Origin: Acidobacteriota bacterium
GTDB lineage: Bacteria; Acidobacteriota; Blastocatellia; Pyrinomonadales; Pyrinomonadaceae
Direction of reading: 5' to 3'
Assembly: GCA_003222895.1 (NCBI GenBank)
Contig: QHXI01000066.1
Span: forward strand, 1-64,000
DNA: 64,000 bases
Shown: positions 7,791 to 17,806 of the stretch, piece after piece
How positions within the stretch are numbered: position 1 is the stretch's first letter
Layout of the letters: every line of letters starts with the position of its first letter
Notes under the pieces: model-generated
Seen by the model: the letters and a program-made list of their open reading frames with translations, nothing else
Databases searched by the model: none
Told to the model about the DNA's origin: nothing
Translations under genes and position numbers: made by a program

Positions 7791-10700
7791 ATGTTTCCAA
7801 AGCTTAACGTAGGCGGCCTGTTCGTGCGCGTTTTCATTCTTACCGTGACACTTGTTCTGTTTGCGCTTCCAAGTTACGCGCAAAGCAACAAGGCTGACAT
7901 TGTCGGAACGGTCAGCGACAGCGCCGGCGCCGCAGTGCAAGGTGCGACGGTTACGATCACGAAAGTCGACACAAACGCGTCGCGAACCGTGACTACCGGT
8001 GACGCTGGCGAGTATCAAGCGCCCGCGCTCGACATCGGCGTCTACAAAGTCACCGCGACCAAGCAGGGATTTCAAACAGTCACGCAAGAGAGCATCACGC
8101 TTCAGACCAACGACCGTTTGAGAATTGATCTCACGCTTACGGCTGGCGGAGTAAGCGGACAAGTTACCATCGTCGCCGCCCCTCCGCTGGTAGAAACTGA
8201 GACAAGCGATCGTGGCAGCGTCGTCTCTGGTCGTGAAGTTACTGAGCTTCCGCTTTCCGGCCGCAACTTTACCCAGTTAGCGACATTGATGCCTGGCGTC
8301 GCCGCTTCAAGCAACACGGGCTTTGGCGGTACCGGACCAGACGCAAGGCAATTCAATAACGGCGATCCGAGAGCCGGAGACGGTGGCCCAGGAAGCAGCA
8401 ACTCGCAAGGTTCAACCGAGAACTCGCGCTTCGCCAGATCGGGAAGTGGCGCACTAACCGTAAACGGCCAGCGTTCGACAAACAATAACTTCTCTCTCGA
8501 TGGGGTTGACAACAACGAGCCGCAGTTTGGAACGATCGGTGTGTTTCCAAATCCCGACGCGATTGCAGAGTTTAAGGTAACGACAAGCGTTCCACCGGCA
8601 GAAGTTGGTCGCGCGGCAGGCGCGGTGATCAGCACGTCTATTAAATCGGGGACGAATCAGTTTCACGGCTCTGGTTATTACTACGGCCAGAATTCGGCGC
8701 TCAATGCTTACCATCCGATTCTGAAACGAAATCGTGGCGATGCGATTAATCGCGGCGTCACTAACCTGAGTCCATTTACCAAAGCCGTTCAGCAGATTCA
8801 TGAATTTGGCGGCACTGTTGGCGGCCCGATCATCAAGGACAAGACATTTTTCTTCTTTGACTATCTCGGACAGCGCAATCATCTTCCGTTTCCGACCAGT
8901 TCAACGGTGCCGACGGCGAAATCTCGCAACGGAGACTTTAGCGAGTTCCCGCAAATCTTTAATCCGTTTACCGGACAACCTTTCGCCGGCAACATAATCC
9001 CGGCCAATTTGATCAGCCTTATCACAAAGAAAATCTACAATCTTTACCCTCTTCCGACCATCAACATTCTAAATCCGGGCCAGAACGACAATAACTTTTT
9101 TACCCAGCGCAACAATCAGGAGCGGATCAATAACTACGAGTTCAAGATCGACCATAAACTTACGGCGAAGAACTCTTTGACCGGCCGCTACAGTAATCAG
9201 GACCTGAAGACAAGTCGCGCTAATCTGCTTCCGGGGCTACCCACGGCCGGATTTGGTGCCGGGGACGAAGTTGGCAACACTCGGCAGATTACAATCAGTG
9301 ACACACACACATTCAGTCCGACGATGCTGAATGAGTTTCGTTTTGGTCTGACGCAGATCGATATTGCAATTTTCAACTGCGGCGTCGGTGGGGCTTGCGG
9401 AACCAGCGCAACCTTTGCTCAAGACGTAGGCTATCCAAATGCGAACGACGGCTCGCTGGAAGCTTCGGGTGGCCCGGGATTAGGGAACTTCGGCACCGGC
9501 TTCACCGAGTATCTCGGCGATGGTGGTTTGTTCCGCGTGAAGAGTAAGAATCCGTATTTCGCGGATTCGGTAACGATTGTTCATGGCAAGCATGTAACGA
9601 AGGTCGGCGGCGAACTCCGTCTGCGATATCTGAATACGAACGACGGCGGTCGATCAGGGTTCCTGAAGGGGAATATGCAATATGCCGACAATGGTCCAGC
9701 GACGGGACCGAACGCCGCTTGCCCGGCTGGATCCGGTACTGCTGCCGCCTGCTTCGTAGACCCCAACGGTTTTCCGTACGGCGGAACGGGCAATGCCCAA
9801 GCGAATGAGTTGATGAGCCTGCCGGCGTTTCAGGTCTCGCGTGGCAAAGTCTTTGGCGGGCCATTTAACCTTCGTACGCAGGAATATGGCATGTTTATTC
9901 AGGATGATTGGAAAGCGAGTCCGAGACTCACGTTGAATTTGGGACTCCGCTACGATTTGTATACGCCACCGACAGAAAAGTCGGGGAGGACGAGCTACTA
10001 CTTTCCGAATGTGGCCAGAGTTGTAGTGGCGAGCGGCGCGAGCGATCGAATCGTTTCGATGGATAAGAACAACTTTGGTCCGCGTGTGGGATTTGCCTAC
10101 GCCGTCAATAAGGAAAAAACGATGGTGCTTCGCGGTGGTTACGGATTGCTGTACACGCTGGACGGCACAGATTATCCGCCGTCCATTCGCAACCCCCCGT
10201 TTACCAATTCGGTGAATCTGACTCAGTTCCAAGATAGTCCTACTTCCAGAACTTACTTCAGCGTTAATACCGGTCCTCCGAGCATTACGACTCAAATCAA
10301 TCCAGCAACGCTGCCGAACGCGGGTTTGGCGTTGTACAGCGTCGACCGTACGCAGAAGACAGGCATGGTTCACCAGTTCCAGGTCAGCTATCAGTGGCAG
10401 TTCTCTCGCGACTGGTCTTTAGATGTTGGTTACGTAGGAAATCGATCGCGAAATCTTCTTACGACAAACAACATTGGTAGCAGTGGCACGGGTGAATCGA
10501 AGAATGCGGCGGGCGCTTTCCTGGGCAACGTGTTGCTCTATACCAACGTCGCTAGTTCTTCGTACAACGGACTCCAGACACAAGTACAGAAGCGTCTTTC
10601 GAAGAACGTCCAAGGTCAAATTTCTTACACTTACAGTCGGACGATCGACAATGGAATCGGGATCATCGGCTCGCTCGGCGATAGCCGCAACGGTGGCCGC

Positions 10701-11300
10701 ACGGGTCCAATCAATCCATTCAATCTGAATGCAGACAGAGGGCGTTCGTCGCTGGACATTCCGCATCTGCTTTCTGCGGACGCGATTATTGACTTGCCTT
10801 TCGGCAAGGGTCAGCGATGGCTTAATAGCGGCAGCGGCGATCGCTTCTTCAGCGGTTGGCAGTTGAACATTATCCAAAGTGCGCGCTCCGGATTCCCGTT
10901 CACGGTGGTGTGCAATTGCGATCTGGTTCGCCCGACTCAGATTAGCAATCCGTTCGCGAATGTTCCGGCTGGTCGTTTCATGAATGTCGCTGCATTCTCA
11001 ACCACACAGGGAATTACGACCTTACCTGCGAATCCCGCGGGAGTTGTAATTCGCTACGGCAGTCTGCCGCGGAATTCTTTCAAGGGCCCCGCCATCTGGA
11101 ACACAGACGCGTCGCTATTCAAAACGACGAGGATCACTGAAAACATGAAGTTCCAGGTCGGCATTGAAGCGTTTAATTTGTGGAATCACTTGAAACGCAC
11201 GGTGCCGAATAACAACATCAATGACCCCGGAAGTTTTGGACGGTTTGACGCGACTTTTCCGGGACGCGTGATTCAGTATCGCGCTAAGCTGATCTTCTAG
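7791..11300 (+). CDS. Oar-like TonB-dependent outer membrane receptor
   Basis: About 1169 residues. ATG 7791 has GAGG eight bases upstream and gives a clean signal peptide ending SYAQ; in-frame ATGs at 7734 and 7776 would only add residues before it. After the signal comes a carboxypeptidase-regulatory beta-sandwich (DIVGTVSDSAGAAVQGATVT), then a plug domain (ELPLSGRNFTQLATLMPGV, SLDGVDNNEPQFG) and a long beta-barrel ending in an aromatic residue (YRAKLIF), the usual outer membrane targeting signal. Acidobacteria carry many such Oar-like proteins, likely importing oligosaccharides or other large nutrients with TonB energy. Its position beside the ROK regulator suggests a sugar ligand. Confidence 0.88.
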   Translation: MFPKLNVGGLFVRVFILTVTLVLFALPSYAQSNKADIVGTVSDSAGAAVQGATVTITKVDTNASRTVTTGDAGEYQAPALDIGVYKVTATKQGFQTVTQESITLQTNDRLRIDLTLTAGGVSGQVTIVAAPPLVETETSDRGSVVSGREVTELPLSGRNFTQLATLMPGVAASSNTGFGGTGPDARQFNNGDPRAGDGGPGSSNSQGSTENSRFARSGSGALTVNGQRSTNNNFSLDGVDNNEPQFGTIGVFPNPDAIAEFKVTTSVPPAEVGRAAGAVISTSIKSGTNQFHGSGYYYGQNSALNAYHPILKRNRGDAINRGVTNLSPFTKAVQQIHEFGGTVGGPIIKDKTFFFFDYLGQRNHLPFPTSSTVPTAKSRNGDFSEFPQIFNPFTGQPFAGNIIPANLISLITKKIYNLYPLPTINILNPGQNDNNFFTQRNNQERINNYEFKIDHKLTAKNSLTGRYSNQDLKTSRANLLPGLPTAGFGAGDEVGNTRQITISDTHTFSPTMLNEFRFGLTQIDIAIFNCGVGGACGTSATFAQDVGYPNANDGSLEASGGPGLGNFGTGFTEYLGDGGLFRVKSKNPYFADSVTIVHGKHVTKVGGELRLRYLNTNDGGRSGFLKGNMQYADNGPATGPNAACPAGSGTAAACFVDPNGFPYGGTGNAQANELMSLPAFQVSRGKVFGGPFNLRTQEYGMFIQDDWKASPRLTLNLGLRYDLYTPPTEKSGRTSYYFPNVARVVVASGASDRIVSMDKNNFGPRVGFAYAVNKEKTMVLRGGYGLLYTLDGTDYPPSIRNPPFTNSVNLTQFQDSPTSRTYFSVNTGPPSITTQINPATLPNAGLALYSVDRTQKTGMVHQFQVSYQWQFSRDWSLDVGYVGNRSRNLLTTNNIGSSGTGESKNAAGAFLGNVLLYTNVASSSYNGLQTQVQKRLSKNVQGQISYTYSRTIDNGIGIIGSLGDSRNGGRTGPINPFNLNADRGRSSLDIPHLLSADAIIDLPFGKGQRWLNSGSGDRFFSGWQLNIIQSARSGFPFTVVCNCDLVRPTQISNPFANVPAGRFMNVAAFSTTQGITTLPANPAGVVIRYGSLPRNSFKGPAIWNTDASLFKTTRITENMKFQVGIEAFNLWNHLKRTVPNNNINDPGSFGRFDATFPGRVIQYRAKLIF

Positions 11301-11376
11301 CGGCGTGCGCGAATTGAATGGCTTCTAACTGATTTCGTGACGGCTGATTTTTCAGTCGCTCACTTGGCCAGCAATT

Positions 11377-11413
11377 GACGACCGGGTGCTAGGGCACACG
11401 GTCGTCTTTTGTT
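11377..11413 (+). terminator. Intrinsic terminator after the Oar gene
   Basis: GACGACCG (11377-11384) pairs with CGGTCGTC (11399-11406) across a 14-nt loop and runs into TTTTGTT. It separates the Oar gene from the TPR genes. Confidence 0.65.
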
Positions 11414-11456
11414 AGAATTTGTCGCAAGCTCTCCTGAGCGGTCCTAACGTAATTCG

Positions 11457-13001
11457 ATGGTTAATCGTTCAATCCTAAGTGTCGCGCTCGCGCTGGTTTG
11501 CCTTAGCACCTGTTCCACATTCGTGACGGCCCAACAACCGAGAGAGCGGTCGCACGTTGAGCGGTTCAGTACCCCTGAGGTCAAAGCCGAGCGTGAAGAG
11601 ATTGCCGCGAACGAAAAGCTCACTGTGAATCCGAACGATGATCAGGCGTTGAATACTCGCGCTATCGCGCGCATTCGTCTCGGCCGGTATCAGGAAGCAT
11701 ACGAAGACGTGCGGCGTGCAGTTGAGCTCAAACCCGCGAATCCGGATTTTCAGGCGAACCTGGGTTACGTGCTATGGAAGTTGGGACGACTCAACGAAGC
11801 GATCAATGCGGAACGGGCAGCCCTAAAACTCGACGACAAGAACACGATTGCGCATTACCAACTTGGGCGGTTTCTGCTGCGCGTAGGGCAAGAGAAGGAT
11901 CTCAACGAAGCGATTGCCGAATTGCGCAAGACGCTTCAGCTTGATCCGCGGCAATATGAAGCGCGGTTCGAGTTGATCGCCGGCTATCGCGAGCTGGGAA
12001 ATCTGGCTGAAGCGGCAGCGCAGGTGGACGTGCTTCAGGATTCACGGCCAACTGATCCGCGCGTGTTCTATGTCACGGCGTTGCTCGACACGGATCGCAA
12101 AGACTTGAACGCCGCGGTGAAGAATTTCAACGAAGCCATCAGCCGCGATCCGACCATGTATGCTGCTTGGCAGGATCTCGGCATTGCTTACATCAAAGCG
12201 AACCATTGGCCCGATGCCGCGAACACTTTTGCCGAACTCGCAAAACGACAACCCGCCTCTGTCGAAGCCGCATACTTTTACGCATTGGCACTTTTCAACA
12301 CAGAAAAGACTGCTGAGGCCGAAAGCGAAGTTCGTCGCGCGCTTCGTCTCGACGCCGGCGCAGTCGAAGCGCATACGTTGCTCGGGATCATTCTCGCTTC
12401 GCGCGGCAACGCAAACAGCGAAGCAGCGGATGCGCTGTCACAGGCGATTGCGCTCAACCCGAACAGTTTCGACGCTCAGTTTTATTTGGGCCGCGTCCAG
12501 TACGCGATGAAGGATTACGCGAATGCGGCGAAAAGTTTTCGGGCGGCGGTTAAGCTGAATCGGCAACACGCCGAAGCTCGATTTTTCCTCGGGACGACAT
12601 TGGAACTAGCCGGCGATTCAAACGCCGCAATGGCGGAATATCAATCCCTGATCAAGGATGATCCGAATTCAGTGATGGGCCAGCTTGGCCTTGGCGCGTT
12701 GTTGGTAAAGCAGGGAAAGATTGACGAAGCGCTGACGGCTTTGCAGCATGCGGTCGGGTTAGACCCGAAGGAGTTCGAGGCTCATTGGGCCCTGGGTCGT
12801 GCGCTGGCCTTGAAAGAACGTTACGCCGATGCCGCGCAATCCTTTCAAACGGCTGTATCGCTCGAACCAAATCGTTCTGACGCGCATTACCAGTTGGGAC
12901 TTGCGCTCAGAAGATTAGGGCGGACGGAAGATGCTAATCGTGAATTCGCGATCGTAGAACGGATCAACAAAGATTTTCGCAACACCACGTATCCGAAGTA
13001 G
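11457..13001 (+). CDS. Secreted TPR-repeat protein
   Basis: A 514-residue exported protein. ATG 11457 begins a signal peptide (MVNRSILSVALALVCLSTC, then TFVTAQQP). Nearly the whole mature part is built from 34-residue tetratricopeptide repeats, recognisable by the spaced Gly/Ala/Pro pattern (for example AYEDVRRAVELKPANPDFQA, AADALSQAIALNPNSFDAQ). Such solenoids bind other proteins; no catalytic motif is visible. The next gene follows after 18 bp and encodes a related TPR protein, so the two are probably co-transcribed and may act as a pair in the periplasm. Confidence 0.85.
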   Translation: MVNRSILSVALALVCLSTCSTFVTAQQPRERSHVERFSTPEVKAEREEIAANEKLTVNPNDDQALNTRAIARIRLGRYQEAYEDVRRAVELKPANPDFQANLGYVLWKLGRLNEAINAERAALKLDDKNTIAHYQLGRFLLRVGQEKDLNEAIAELRKTLQLDPRQYEARFELIAGYRELGNLAEAAAQVDVLQDSRPTDPRVFYVTALLDTDRKDLNAAVKNFNEAISRDPTMYAAWQDLGIAYIKANHWPDAANTFAELAKRQPASVEAAYFYALALFNTEKTAEAESEVRRALRLDAGAVEAHTLLGIILASRGNANSEAADALSQAIALNPNSFDAQFYLGRVQYAMKDYANAAKSFRAAVKLNRQHAEARFFLGTTLELAGDSNAAMAEYQSLIKDDPNSVMGQLGLGALLVKQGKIDEALTALQHAVGLDPKEFEAHWALGRALALKERYADAAQSFQTAVSLEPNRSDAHYQLGLALRRLGRTEDANREFAIVERINKDFRNTTYPK

Positions 13002-13019
13002 AAGTGGACGCACACGCGA

Positions 13020-14696
13020 ATGTTTCGTTTGTCTAAACCGAAAATAGTTCGCAACACCACGATGACGGTTCTTTCGTCATCGGTGATTTGCGCGTGCTTA
13101 TTTATTTCAGATTCGCTTTCGGCTTACGCGCAGCGGCAAACAACGCGCAGGGCTCCAGCGAGCCAGCCAAATGGCGAAGCGCTTAACGCCACCGCCAAAG
13201 CTTCGCTCGACGCGGCTGTCGCGGCTTTGCAATCAAACTCGCTCGCTGAAGCCGAAACGCAGGCGCGCGCTGCTGTAGCTGCCGGGCCACGATCTGCGGT
13301 GACACACAACGTGCTTGGCGTCATTCTCGATCGCTCGGGAAAGACTGACGAAGCTTCCAAAGAATTCAATACGGCGATCAGGCTGGATGCGAATTTCGTC
13401 AGCGCGCGAAATAACCTGGGCCGGATGCTGGCCGAGCATGGCAAGCGCGACGAAGCAATTGCCGAGTTCGAGCGCGTGCTGAAGTCCGATCCGAATCACG
13501 TTCAGGCGCATTACAACCTCGGCGCGCTTTATGCCGACGCTGGTGATTTCGCGAAAGCGACAGAGCACTTCGCGCGAGCCCGTCAGGCTGACCAGAACGA
13601 TCCGCAATTGGCGCTCGCGTTTCTCAATGTCGCCTATCGAGCGAACCACACCTCCGAAGCTGACGCTGCTGCTGAATTGGTCGAACGCTCGGCCGGATCT
13701 GATCCGAAATCGCTTTTCACTTTGGCTTCTGTGCTTGCTGAGACGAAGCAGTACGAGCGCGCCGCGCGTCTGTTCGCAAGGGTCAACGAACTAACGCCAC
13801 ACACATTCGAAGTGCTCTACGATTTAGGCATAGCGCTTTACAACCTCGATCGGAATCAGGAAGCAGCGAAGTATCTAGCCGAAGCTGCCGATCTGAATCC
13901 GGGCCCGCCCGAGACGCATTTCCGTCTGGCGTTAATCGCCAGTGCGCAAAACGATCATCCAAACTCGGTGCTCGAATTCAGGCATGCAATCCAACGCGAT
14001 CCGAAGAATGCGAACTTTCATTTCATGCTGGCGCGCGAGTATTCCCGCATTGGTTTTTGGGACGGCGCTATCGATGAAAACACAAAGGCGGTCGTGATCA
14101 ATCCGAAAGAGGCGGCATACGTTTACGCGCGCGCGAACGCAAACTATCGCAAGGGCGAATGGACCGCGGCATCGATCGATTTCGATCGCGCGGCGGAACT
14201 AGATCCGAAGATAGAAAACATCGATTACCTGCGCGGCTATGCGCATCGCGCGGCCGGAGACTTCGAAAAGGCCCGGGAAATCCTGGAGAAATTCATCGCC
14301 GCGCATCCCGATCATGTCGATGCATTATCAAGTCTCGGCTACGTTGCGATCGAGCAGGGCCGGCTCGACGATGCCGAGGCGCCGTTGAAGCGCGCGCTGC
14401 AGTTGTCGCCCGACGAAATTCCGGTGCTTTACGACTACGCGCGGCTCGCGTTGAAGCGGCGTGAATATACGGAAGCGGTGGCGCGTTTGGAAAAAGTGAT
14501 TGGCAAATTGCCGACGCTGACACAGGCCCACTATCAACTGTTTCTTGCGTATTCACGCTTGAAACAGAACGATAAGGCGCAGACTGAACTAGCCGAATTC
14601 AAACGGCTCGAAGCATTGGAGAAACAGGTTGAGAAGGAGCGCATTCTGGATGAGAAGCTGCGCACGCAGCAGTTGCTCGGGCAGGCGCCACAATAA
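13020..14696 (+). CDS. Secreted TPR-repeat protein
   Basis: A 558-residue TPR solenoid. The signal sequence is MTVLSSSVICACLFISDS to AYAQRQ, preceded by a basic extension if ATG 13020 is used; ATG 13062 would start directly at the hydrophobic segment. About twelve TPR motifs follow (HNVLGVILDRSGKTDEASKE, HYNLGALYADAGDFAKATEH), and the C-terminus is charged and helical (KQVEKERILDEKLRTQ). It lies 18 bp behind the previous TPR gene and 15 bp before an unknown secreted protein, so it is central to one operon that ends with cytochromes. The partner is not known. Confidence 0.83.
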   Translation: MFRLSKPKIVRNTTMTVLSSSVICACLFISDSLSAYAQRQTTRRAPASQPNGEALNATAKASLDAAVAALQSNSLAEAETQARAAVAAGPRSAVTHNVLGVILDRSGKTDEASKEFNTAIRLDANFVSARNNLGRMLAEHGKRDEAIAEFERVLKSDPNHVQAHYNLGALYADAGDFAKATEHFARARQADQNDPQLALAFLNVAYRANHTSEADAAAELVERSAGSDPKSLFTLASVLAETKQYERAARLFARVNELTPHTFEVLYDLGIALYNLDRNQEAAKYLAEAADLNPGPPETHFRLALIASAQNDHPNSVLEFRHAIQRDPKNANFHFMLAREYSRIGFWDGAIDENTKAVVINPKEAAYVYARANANYRKGEWTAASIDFDRAAELDPKIENIDYLRGYAHRAAGDFEKAREILEKFIAAHPDHVDALSSLGYVAIEQGRLDDAEAPLKRALQLSPDEIPVLYDYARLALKRREYTEAVARLEKVIGKLPTLTQAHYQLFLAYSRLKQNDKAQTELAEFKRLEALEKQVEKERILDEKLRTQQLLGQAPQ

Positions 14697-14711
14697 TTCA
14701 GGTATCGAATA

Positions 14712-15491
14712 ATGTTATTACGAAAGAAATTAATTGGATTGCTGATCGGGTTGTTCGTCTCGTCCTCAATTGGATTGGCGCAGCAGGAATTGATCAAGAA
14801 GCCGATGAATCAATGGACGCGCGCTGACGCTGAGGCGATTCTCAATGATTCGGTTTGGGTGAGTAAGCAGGAATTGCGCCTTCGTTATGACCAGCAGCGA
14901 CAAGTTGCCGCCGGCTCGTACACGCCGAACGCAGGCGTAACTGATACCACTGCCGCAAACGCGCAGACGAACGTGTCATCGGACATCCCGATTGATTTTG
15001 TCTTCACGGTGCGATTGCGTTCGGCTCTGCCGGTGCGTGAGGCGATGTCGAGACTGAAACAACTTCAGGCCGACACCAGGATGAGCGAAAAGGAGCGCGC
15101 CACATTTGATGCGCAGGTAAGAGGTTTGCTCGACTGTCCCGCGTGCGCGGACAACTACGTCATCAGCTTGAGCTCAAAGTCGAAGAACAGTCCCGGGGCT
15201 GACGCAGTCTTTTCAACTTTCAAAGGCGGCCGGCTTTCCGACTTGCAGCGATACGTTTACATCGCGAATGACAAAGGCGAACGTCGCGCACTGATTCATT
15301 TCGTTCCGCCAAAAGCGCCGGGCGAGGAAGCGATTTTCTTTTTTCCGCGGCTCGACGACAAAGGCGCTCCGCTGCTCACAACTCAAAGCAGGGAACTGTC
15401 AATAAACCTGACCGACAATCAGGCGAATTCAATCACCAATTTTAAGTTTGATGTTTCGAAGTTGATCGTCGACGGCAAGGTCGAATTTTAG
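14712..15491 (+). CDS. Secreted protein of unknown function
   Basis: A 259-residue exported protein with signal peptide MLLRKKLIGLLIGLFVSSS ending near GLAQQ. The start of the mature part (NQWTRADAEAILNDSVWVSK) resembles a motif I associate with acidobacterial secreted proteins of unknown function. A CPAC pair (LLDCPACADNY) near residue 140 could bind metal or form a disulfide. The second half is predicted mostly beta. It is embedded between the TPR proteins and the multihaem cytochrome, so a role in the same envelope complex is possible but unproven. Confidence 0.75.
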   Translation: MLLRKKLIGLLIGLFVSSSIGLAQQELIKKPMNQWTRADAEAILNDSVWVSKQELRLRYDQQRQVAAGSYTPNAGVTDTTAANAQTNVSSDIPIDFVFTVRLRSALPVREAMSRLKQLQADTRMSEKERATFDAQVRGLLDCPACADNYVISLSSKSKNSPGADAVFSTFKGGRLSDLQRYVYIANDKGERRALIHFVPPKAPGEEAIFFFPRLDDKGAPLLTTQSRELSINLTDNQANSITNFKFDVSKLIVDGKVEF

Positions 15492-15539
15492 CTGCACCAT
15501 TTGAAGCAGCATTCGCAGCTTGAAAGGATTCTTTTGGAG

Positions 15540-17780
15540 ATGTCTCGCCACACCCCTTCGGATAATCGCGCACAAAACTTGCGACTACGCACGCTCGCAT
15601 TCATCGCGGCGCTTTCAGTCTTGATCGTGGTTGCGATTACCTGTGTAACGCGAACCGTCGAGCTCGCGGCGATCCCTGATGGTGACAAACCATCAGATGA
15701 AAGCTACACAGGTCAAATCTCGAAGACCTACGATTTCAAATTCGGCGCGAATCCATTTTCACCCGGCAACGCAACCACGACGACGGGCACGTTTATTCCT
15801 GGCGAGATGTTTGTGGCGGCTAAGCGTTGCGGGACTTGTCACACCGACGCGCATGCGCAGTGGCGGCAATCGGCGCACGGCAATGCATTTCGCGAACCGT
15901 TTTATCAGAAGAACGTCAAGGATTTGCAGACGCAGAAGGGAATTGAATTCACTCGACATTGCGAATCGTGTCACAACCCGGCGGCGCTATTCTCTGGCGC
16001 GCTGACCAAGAACTCGCACGTCAAACGGCCGTTCGACGATGATGGCGTTTCGTGCATCTCGTGCCACTCGATTCAATCAGTTACAGGCCGGGGCATCGGC
16101 GGTTATGTGATGGGCGAACCGGCGCTGCTCGTCAAAGAAGACGGCACGCGTCTGCTGGCCGGCGTTACTGATCAGCAAATTCTTAACGATGTGCCGTCGC
16201 ATCGTCGCGCCATGATGCGACCGCTGCTGAAGTCGCCAGAGTTCTGTGGCGCGTGTCACAAATCGCAAGTGCCCAAGGAGTTGAACGACTACAAATTCCT
16301 GCGGGCGTTCATGGTCGCTGATGAGTTGCAGCAGTCGTCGTTTTCGAAAGAGTCGCCGCACCCGTTTTACGTGCGCGACAAAGAGACCTGCAACTCATGT
16401 CATATGAAGCGAGACGCGGCGCCGCTGTTTGACGTTTCAGCAAAAAACGGAACATTGGTTTCGCACCGCTGGGCCGCGGCCAACACCGCGATTCCGACAT
16501 ATTACAAGTGGCAGGATCAGTTGGATGCAGTCACGAGGTTTCTCCAGGACGACAAGCTGGGTATCGATATCTTTGCGCTTCGTCGCGAAGCAAACGGCAA
16601 ACAGGAATTCATCGCGCCGTTGAATCGCAACAACTTCACGATCGCCGGCGGCGACGTGCTTACGACGGAAGTCGTCATTACAAACAAGAACATCGGTCAT
16701 TCGTTTCCGCCCGAACTGCGCGACTTCTACGAAGCGTTTGTCGAATTCATCGTCAGTGATGCGTCCGGCAAACAGCTCTATCGCTCAGGCTTTATCAAGC
16801 CCGATGGTTATCTCGACGAGTCGGCGCACAATTACAAAACGTATCTCGTCAAAGCTGACGGTACTTACAACGACAAACATCACATCTGGCGCACGCGCAT
16901 CTTTGCGCAGAACAATCAAATCAATTCCGGCCGATCGGATATTGCGCGCTATCAATTCAAGGTGCCCGAGAACTTGTCTGGATCGTTGCGCTTGACTGCG
17001 CGCGTTCGCTATCGCCGGTTCACGCGAGTGTTTAGCGATTACGCGCTCGGCAAGTCAATTGAATACCCAATTGTCAACATGGCGTCCGGTGAATTTGTAA
17101 TGCAAATTGGGGCAAACACCGGCAAGCCTGCCGATCCAAGCGACAAGACAGCGCTTCCCGATTGGCGCCGCTGGAACAATTACGGCATCGCGATGTTCGA
17201 CAATCGTCAGTACCCGTTGGCGATTGAAGCATTCACGCACGCGGCTGAGTTGGATGAAAAATATCGCGCAATGGCCCTAACGAATCGGGCGATGGCCCAC
17301 ATCGAACTCGAACAATATGATGAGGCGGCGACGATTCTCGATGGTGTAGTCAAAGCTAATCCAGCTTTGGCCAGGGCGCTTTTCCAACAGGGACGCATCT
17401 TCGTCAAGCGCGGTCAGCTTGAGCAGGCTGAGAATAATTTCAAACAGGTTCTGGCGGCATTTCCGCGGGATCGCGTTACGCTTCAGCAGTTAGGCGAGCT
17501 GTGCAAAATCAAGCGCGACTACAAAGGCGCGCTCGATTGCTACGAAAAGATTCTCGCTATCGATCCGGAGGATCTCGGCGCGCATTACAACTTGATGTTG
17601 GTGTATCGGAAGTTGGGCAAAAACGATGACGCAAAACGCGAAGCGAAAATCTTCGCCGACTTGAAAGATGATCCAGGCGCGTTGTCTCTGGCTAACCAAT
17701 TCTTGCGCAAGCATCCCGAGATGAGCAATGAAAGTGTCTACTGGCATCTGCACGATCTGAGCCGAGTGCCGGGCGACTGA
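15540..17780 (+). CDS. Pentahaem cytochrome c fused to TPR repeats
   Basis: About 746 residues from ATG 15540 (an upstream TTG at 15501 is also possible). An N-terminal hydrophobic segment (TLAFIAALSVLIVVAITCV) is a signal or anchor. Five haem-c motifs follow in the first half: CGTCH, CESCH, CISCH, CGACH and CNSCH, resembling cytochrome c554-type electron carriers. A beta-rich middle region (about 340-530) leads to three or four TPR motifs at the C-terminus (YGIAMFDNRQYPLAIEAFTH). Haem attachment would need the Ccm system encoded at 51082-58527. The electron donor and acceptor are unknown; the TPR part may dock it to the neighbouring TPR proteins. Confidence 0.85.
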   Translation: MSRHTPSDNRAQNLRLRTLAFIAALSVLIVVAITCVTRTVELAAIPDGDKPSDESYTGQISKTYDFKFGANPFSPGNATTTTGTFIPGEMFVAAKRCGTCHTDAHAQWRQSAHGNAFREPFYQKNVKDLQTQKGIEFTRHCESCHNPAALFSGALTKNSHVKRPFDDDGVSCISCHSIQSVTGRGIGGYVMGEPALLVKEDGTRLLAGVTDQQILNDVPSHRRAMMRPLLKSPEFCGACHKSQVPKELNDYKFLRAFMVADELQQSSFSKESPHPFYVRDKETCNSCHMKRDAAPLFDVSAKNGTLVSHRWAAANTAIPTYYKWQDQLDAVTRFLQDDKLGIDIFALRREANGKQEFIAPLNRNNFTIAGGDVLTTEVVITNKNIGHSFPPELRDFYEAFVEFIVSDASGKQLYRSGFIKPDGYLDESAHNYKTYLVKADGTYNDKHHIWRTRIFAQNNQINSGRSDIARYQFKVPENLSGSLRLTARVRYRRFTRVFSDYALGKSIEYPIVNMASGEFVMQIGANTGKPADPSDKTALPDWRRWNNYGIAMFDNRQYPLAIEAFTHAAELDEKYRAMALTNRAMAHIELEQYDEAATILDGVVKANPALARALFQQGRIFVKRGQLEQAENNFKQVLAAFPRDRVTLQQLGELCKIKRDYKGALDCYEKILAIDPEDLGAHYNLMLVYRKLGKNDDAKREAKIFADLKDDPGALSLANQFLRKHPEMSNESVYWHLHDLSRVPGD

Positions 17781-17806
17781 GGAAAAAGGAGTAATGACGT
17801 TTCGGC